Shown: positions 13,769 through 16,396 of the stretch, piece after piece
How the letters are laid out: each line of letters opens with the position of its first letter
Numbering within the stretch: the stretch's first letter is position 1
Origin: Faucicola sp032089155
GTDB lineage: Bacteria; Pseudomonadota; Gammaproteobacteria; Pseudomonadales; Moraxellaceae
Assembly (NCBI GenBank): GCA_032089155.1
Contig: DAMDEV010000046.1
Span: 1-16,396, forward strand
Direction: 5' to 3'
DNA length: 16,396 bases
Made by a program: the position numbers and the translations under genes
Notes under the pieces: model-generated
Database searches by the model: none
What the model saw: only the letters and a program-made list of their open reading frames with translations
Told to the model about the DNA's origin: nothing

Positions 13769-13794
13769 GGTATAATTGCTTGATGGATGGGTGT

Positions 13795-13811
13795 CTTAAG
13801 GTTCAGTTAAG
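13795..13811 (+). promoter_or_regulatory. PmrA-box-like operator upstream of the phosphoethanolamine transferase gene
   Basis: CTTAAG (13795-13800), 5 bp, GTTAAG (13806-13811): a direct repeat of two hexamers with 11-bp centre spacing. It is one base from the repeated CTTAAG-N5-CTTAAG form of the PmrA box known in enterics and related regulators. The position upstream of a lipid A modification gene supports the call; binding is inferred. Confidence 0.6.
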
Positions 13812-13820
13812 CTAAATCTG

Positions 13821-13857
13821 TATGATAGCCTCATCCTAAATTTGGTTATTATATAAT
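13821..13857 (+). promoter_or_regulatory. Candidate -10 elements of the phosphoethanolamine transferase gene
   Basis: TATGAT (13821-13826) is nine bases after the PmrA-like repeat, which would then cover the -35, the usual layout for an activated promoter. A perfect TATAAT (13852-13857) lies further down and could give a second, constitutive start. Neither has a good -35 hexamer. A strong AAGGTGAG ribosome-binding site is at 13882-13889. Confidence 0.5.
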
Positions 13858-13896
13858 GGCTATTTTTTGGTGCATTTAGATAAGGTGAGTAATCGT

Positions 13897-15558
13897 ATGT
13901 CAGTGAATAACGCTCGATGGTTAGCATGGCGTCAGCAAGGTGGCAATCCTCAAGGTATCAATGCTTATGTGATGATGGGTATTGTCGCGCTATTTTTGAC
14001 CCTGACCGCCAATATTACTTTCTTTGATAAAGCCACTGAAGTCTATCCGTTTGCCCAGCATATTGGGTTTATAGGCTCATTGCCATTGGTGCTATTCGGT
14101 GTCATGCTACTGGTTATTGTGCTGCTCAGCTATCGTTACACCCTTAAAGCGGTATTGATTTTTTTGCTATTGACCGCGGCAGTCACGGCATATTTTACTG
14201 ATACTTATGGCACTGTCTATGATGTCAATATGCTACAAAACGCGCTACAAACCGATAAAGCAGAAAGCGCTGATTTGTTTAACGTCAATTTTATCTTACG
14301 CATTTTATTGCTTGGGGTATTGCCTAGTGTGTGGGTGGCGTGGCAAAAGGTCACATTTCCCCCCATCAAGCGCAGTCTATTGCAGCGCGGCTTGACGTAT
14401 TTGGTCAGCCTCGGCTTGGTGGTGTTACCGATTTTGGCGATGAGTAAAAATTACGCCAGTTTTTTCCGTGAACATAAACAGCTTCGTAGCTATACCAATC
14501 CTGCAACCCCTGTATATGCACTGGGTAAACTTGCCAGTATACAGCTCAAACAAGCACAAGCTCCCAAAACACAAATCATGCATGCCACCGATGCGGTGCA
14601 GGTGAAGAACCCCACCACCCGTAAGCCAAAACTGATGGTATTGGTGGTCGGGGAAACCGCGCGCGGTGACCATGTGCAGCTAAATGGGTATAACCGAACC
14701 ACCTTCCCGCAGATGGCAGCGATGGCTGGGGTAACTAATTTTAATCAAGTCATCGCCTGCGGCACCTCAACCGCTTATTCGGTGCCTTGTATGTTTAGTT
14801 ATGTGGGTATGAAAGACTACGATGTGGATACCGCCAACTACCAAGAAAATGTACTTGATACTTTACATCGCCTAAAGGTCAATATCTTGTGGCGTGATAA
14901 CAACTCAAGCTCAAAAGGCGTCACTAATCGTTTGCCAGCGGAGAATTTTGTCGATTATAAAACCGCGCGCAACAATACGATGTGTAATACCAACCCCTAT
15001 GGCGAGTGCCGCGATGTGGGTATGCTAGTAGGCTTAGATGACTACGTCAAACAACAAGCTAACCAAGATACCCTTAACCAGGACACCCTAATTGTGCTGC
15101 ACCAAATGGGTAATCACGGACCTGCGTATTTTAAACGATATGATAAGCAATTTGAAAAATTCACCCCAGTCTGCCAAACCAATGAACTTGCCAAATGCGA
15201 CCCACAAAGCGTGATTAATGCCTTTGACAATGCGCTACTTGCCACCGATGACTTTTTGGCAAAAACGGTGAACTGGTTAGACAAATACGACAGCACCCAC
15301 CAAGTGGCAATGCTGTATGTCAGTGACCACGGTGAAAGTCTGGGCGAAAACGGCATCTATTTACATGGCATGCCTTATAAAATCGCGCCTAAAGCGCAAA
15401 AACACGTCGCATCGATGTTTTGGGCAGGTAAGCACTCAGGCATTCAAGCAGTGCCATCTAATACTGAACTCACCCATGATGCCATTACCCCAACTTTGTT
15501 AAAACTGTTTGATGTGCGTGCGCAAACCGTACAAGGCAAACCCTTGTTTATCAAGTAA
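13897..15558 (+). CDS. eptA: Phosphoethanolamine-lipid A transferase, MCR/EptA family
   Basis: An inner-membrane enzyme moving phosphoethanolamine from phosphatidylethanolamine to lipid A phosphates, lowering surface charge and polymyxin binding. The 553-residue protein starts at ATG 13897, seven bases after AAGGTGAG; an in-frame TTG at 13867 is rejected. Five membrane spans (about 25-43, 56-78, 80-102, 132-150, 163-183) precede a periplasmic sulfatase-fold domain. Zinc/catalytic residues are all present: E253 (VVGETAR), the nucleophile T292 (ACGTSTAYSVPCMFSY), H407 (QMGNHGPAYFKRYD), D477 and H478 (SDHGESLGENG) and H490 (YLHGMP). Many blocks match MCR-1/2 as remembered (FTDTYGTVYD, MLQNALQTD, KLASI, YQENVLDTL, CRDVGMLVGLDD), so it belongs with the chromosomal Moraxella MCR-like enzymes such as ICR-Mo. 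A PmrA-like box precedes it and a PAP2 gene follows. Confidence 0.95.
   Translation: MSVNNARWLAWRQQGGNPQGINAYVMMGIVALFLTLTANITFFDKATEVYPFAQHIGFIGSLPLVLFGVMLLVIVLLSYRYTLKAVLIFLLLTAAVTAYFTDTYGTVYDVNMLQNALQTDKAESADLFNVNFILRILLLGVLPSVWVAWQKVTFPPIKRSLLQRGLTYLVSLGLVVLPILAMSKNYASFFREHKQLRSYTNPATPVYALGKLASIQLKQAQAPKTQIMHATDAVQVKNPTTRKPKLMVLVVGETARGDHVQLNGYNRTTFPQMAAMAGVTNFNQVIACGTSTAYSVPCMFSYVGMKDYDVDTANYQENVLDTLHRLKVNILWRDNNSSSKGVTNRLPAENFVDYKTARNNTMCNTNPYGECRDVGMLVGLDDYVKQQANQDTLNQDTLIVLHQMGNHGPAYFKRYDKQFEKFTPVCQTNELAKCDPQSVINAFDNALLATDDFLAKTVNWLDKYDSTHQVAMLYVSDHGESLGENGIYLHGMPYKIAPKAQKHVASMFWAGKHSGIQAVPSNTELTHDAITPTLLKLFDVRAQTVQGKPLFIK
15061..15090 (+). repeat. 15-bp tandem duplication encoding NQDTL-NQDTL
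   Basis: AACCAAGATACCCTT (15061-15075) and AACCAGGACACCCTA (15076-15090) differ only at third codon positions and encode identical pentapeptides just before the LHQMGNHG metal-site loop of the transferase. Confidence 0.75.
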
Positions 15559-15668
15559 AGTTATCCAGTAAAGCTATTTGGTTAATTAGAGCCATTTAAG
15601 TAATGTTAGACATAACAAGTGCGTCCAACTCCAGCGACAGTGAGGGCAAGATAGATGGTTCAAAATAG

Positions 15669-16396
15669 ATGAGTATACAGACCGCTAAACTAAAAAATTT
15701 TGCCAGTAGGCAGACCGTGCTCGGACTGGTACTGGCTATCATCTTTACGCTAACGCTGGAGCACAGTGCCATCGATGTAGCCATCAGCCAGTATTTTTAT
15801 TCCCCCACAGATGGCTGGTTGCTTGACAAACAGTCACTACTCCCTAACTTAATTTTTTATACCATTCCCAAAAGACTATTGATTGCGTTTGAAATCTATA
15901 TGGCCATCGCATGGCTACAACGCTACTTATTACAACACCGCGCATCAAGTCATTGGCTTGCCAAGCAACAGACATGGTTTAAGCCTTTTACCCCACTATC
16001 CCTAACTGAAATGGGCTATCTATTCATCGTGATGGTGTTGGTACCTTTGATTATCGCATCGCTTAAAGGCGTAACGCATGTGGTGTGTCCCAATCACTTG
16101 CAAATTTTTGGCGGTGAGTATCCCTATCTAACGATACTAGAAAACATCCAAGCCGGAACCCGCTCAAAATGTTTCCCTGCGGCGCACGCCAGTGCTGGGT
16201 TTGCTCTGTATGCTTGGGCGTTTATCCCAAGTCTTTGGCACAAGCGCTGGCAAATCGCAGCGATGGTGACAGTGATAGCTTGGCTAATGGGTGGGTATAA
16301 AATGTTGATAGGTGACCATTTTTTCAGTCATACCCTGGTATCTATGAGCTTGGCATGGGGGATTTGCGCGGCAGTGGCATGGGCTTGGTGTCGGTT
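15669..16396 (+). CDS. PAP2-family membrane phosphatase (3' end outside window)
   Basis: The frame opens at ATG 15669, directly preceded by an in-frame TAG so the start cannot lie upstream, and is still open at the window edge after 242 residues. It has several hydrophobic spans (about 16-32, 62-83, 113-131, 175-190, 196-210, 224-240) and the three PAP2 phosphatase motifs in altered form: K133-x6-C140-P141 (usually KxxxxxxRP), FPAAHAS (169-175; PSGH equivalent with H173), and K211-x5-H217-x3-H221 (usually R-x5-H-x3-D). PAP2 enzymes dephosphorylate lipid phosphates at the periplasmic face. It lies 110 bp after the phosphoethanolamine transferase gene with no visible terminator, the same order as mcr-pap2 in known cassettes. 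Its substrate is not known. The ribosome-binding site is weak. Confidence 0.85.
   Translation, partial: MSIQTAKLKNFASRQTVLGLVLAIIFTLTLEHSAIDVAISQYFYSPTDGWLLDKQSLLPNLIFYTIPKRLLIAFEIYMAIAWLQRYLLQHRASSHWLAKQQTWFKPFTPLSLTEMGYLFIVMVLVPLIIASLKGVTHVVCPNHLQIFGGEYPYLTILENIQAGTRSKCFPAAHASAGFALYAWAFIPSLWHKRWQIAAMVTVIAWLMGGYKMLIGDHFFSHTLVSMSLAWGICAAVAWAWCR

Noticed and set aside
13771..13776. TATAAT just after the Vgr-related terminator as a promoter
   Set aside because: No -35 at usable spacing and a very long distance to the transferase ATG; better candidates lie downstream.
13867..13896. TTG start giving a ten-residue longer transferase
   Set aside because: The ATG at 13897 has a strong ribosome-binding site at ideal spacing, while the TTG has none.
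15596..15784. 62-residue minus-strand frame over the start of the PAP2 gene
   Set aside because: It overlaps the well-supported PAP2 coding frame on the opposite strand and resembles no family.
1..16396. CRISPR array, insertion sequence, prophage or integron
   Set aside because: No regularly spaced identical repeats, transposase or integrase reading frames, or terminal inverted repeats were seen. The short tandem repeats noted are inside or between ordinary genes.

Overview
The window looks like chromosomal DNA from a gammaproteobacterium of the family Moraxellaceae, most likely Moraxella in the broad sense and close to Moraxella osloensis. The best evidence is the gene at 13897-15558. It encodes a lipid A phosphoethanolamine transferase that matches the MCR/EptA enzymes of Moraxella block by block, and it is followed by a PAP2-family phosphatase gene, as in the mcr-pap2 cassettes. 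The remaining genes are ordinary housekeeping genes of moderate GC content with gammaproteobacterial features (uvrC, fabF, anmK, tyrS, tRNA-Phe). The species assignment is inference; no search was run.

Layout. 1-616 holds the 3' part of hemN and its terminator. 730-2015 holds an AT-rich gene for a HEPN-domain Abi-like protein, followed 17 bp later by a small RsmC-like methyltransferase. A convergent gene for a hotdog-fold DUF4442 protein (2026-2589) is divergent from a small HNH nuclease-like gene (2697-3080). Then come uvrC (3307-5184) and a YkgJ-type cysteine-cluster protein (5252-5608). The minus-strand block 5614-9580 has an unrecognised protein with a pentad-repeat helix, fabF, possibly a tiny membrane protein, and anmK. 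Divergent from anmK is the plus-strand run tyrS, 2-hydroxyacid dehydrogenase, FKBP-type prolyl isomerase and DUF1653 (9728-12560). tRNA-Phe (12652-12727) has its own promoter and terminator on the minus strand. A GNAT acetyltransferase is cut by a run of exactly 100 Ns (13141-13240), which looks like a scaffold gap of unknown size. A zincin-like 'Vgr-related' protein follows the gap. The window ends with the phosphoethanolamine transferase and the PAP2 phosphatase, which runs off the edge.

How the genes relate. Most neighbours are unrelated housekeeping functions: heme synthesis, nucleotide excision repair, fatty-acid elongation, peptidoglycan recycling, translation and protein folding. The transferase and PAP2 phosphatase form the one clear functional pair. 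Both act on lipid head groups at the cytoplasmic membrane, and the transferase is expected to confer polymyxin tolerance.

Most notable observations. The leader of the MCR-like gene has a direct repeat, CTTAAG-N5-GTTAAG, that closely matches the PmrA-box pattern and is placed over the -35 region of a TATGAT -10 element. This suggests two-component control of the chromosomal gene. Other points are a five-residue duplication beside a metal-site loop of that enzyme, altered motifs in its PAP2 partner, an AT-rich HEPN islet, a nine-copy pentad repeat in the unknown helical protein, an insertion in the FKBP, and a C-A mismatch in the acceptor stem of tRNA-Phe. I saw no insertion sequence, CRISPR array or prophage gene.
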